A stretch of 5,690 bases of DNA from Candidatus Altarchaeota archaeon. GTDB lineage: Archaea > Altiarchaeota > Altiarchaeia > IMC4 > SCGC-AAA252-I15. Position 1 is the stretch's first letter; each line of letters opens with the position of its first letter. The stretch covers positions 1 to 5,690 of the forward strand of contig JAPKXP010000144.1 in NCBI GenBank assembly GCA_026394745.1, given 5' to 3'. Below, one piece after another: positions 5,672 to 5,690 of this stretch. The notes below the pieces were generated by a model. The model did not search any database. It was not told the origin of the DNA and saw only the letters and a program-made list of their open reading frames with translations. A program made the translations under genes and the position numbers.

Positions 5672-5690
5672 GTTACTCCAGTAGGGATAG

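Noticed and set aside
5669..5690. Terminator after the plus-strand gene
   Set aside because: Only 19 bases remain after the stop; gtaa-g-ttac has a one-base loop and no T-tract follows, so nothing can be called.

Overview
The window looks like a piece of an archaeal genome, probably from a small-genome (DPANN-type) lineage. Four things suggest this: AT-rich TATA boxes of the TTTATATA type placed for leaderless or short-leader transcripts, no clear Shine-Dalgarno sequences, secreted proteins with Thr/Ser stalks of the TTTTS/TTTTT type next to membrane anchors, and Cys-repeat ectodomains that I associate from memory with such genomes. The lineage is an inference; the window holds no marker gene.

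Layout: four genes lie head to tail on the minus strand (4750 down to 1) and one divergent gene lies on the plus strand (4838-5671). In transcription order the minus-strand genes are: (1) 4750-3398, a 450-residue protein with a signal peptide, a probable alpha/alpha-toroid ectodomain, a Thr stalk and a C-terminal membrane anchor; (2) 3423-2410, a 337-residue protein with an N-terminal membrane anchor and a 16-Cys ectodomain; (3) about 2400-1495, a tandem paralog of gene 2 with the same architecture but no ordinary start codon in front of its anchor; (4) 1489 to beyond position 1, a very Cys-rich secreted protein with 65 cysteines in the visible 496 residues. Gene 4 has no stop codon inside the window, so a search for closed ORFs misses it, yet it fills the whole first quarter. 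Genes overlap or are separated by about ten bases or fewer, as in an operon.

The 87-bp divergent intergenic region carries one TATA element that can serve both directions. It also carries a tandem duplication of about 29 bp that places a decoy three-codon ORF (MKL-stop) before the true start of the plus gene. That gene encodes a receptor-like protein: signal peptide, two knottin-type six-Cys modules, a third short Cys module, one membrane span and a cytoplasmic coiled coil.

All five products are predicted to be secreted or surface-anchored with disulfide-bonded ectodomains, and the four operon members carry Thr/Ser stalks. The likely theme is a cell-surface assembly (adhesion, envelope or host-contact apparatus). 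No gene here matches a family whose function I can name, so the function is left open.
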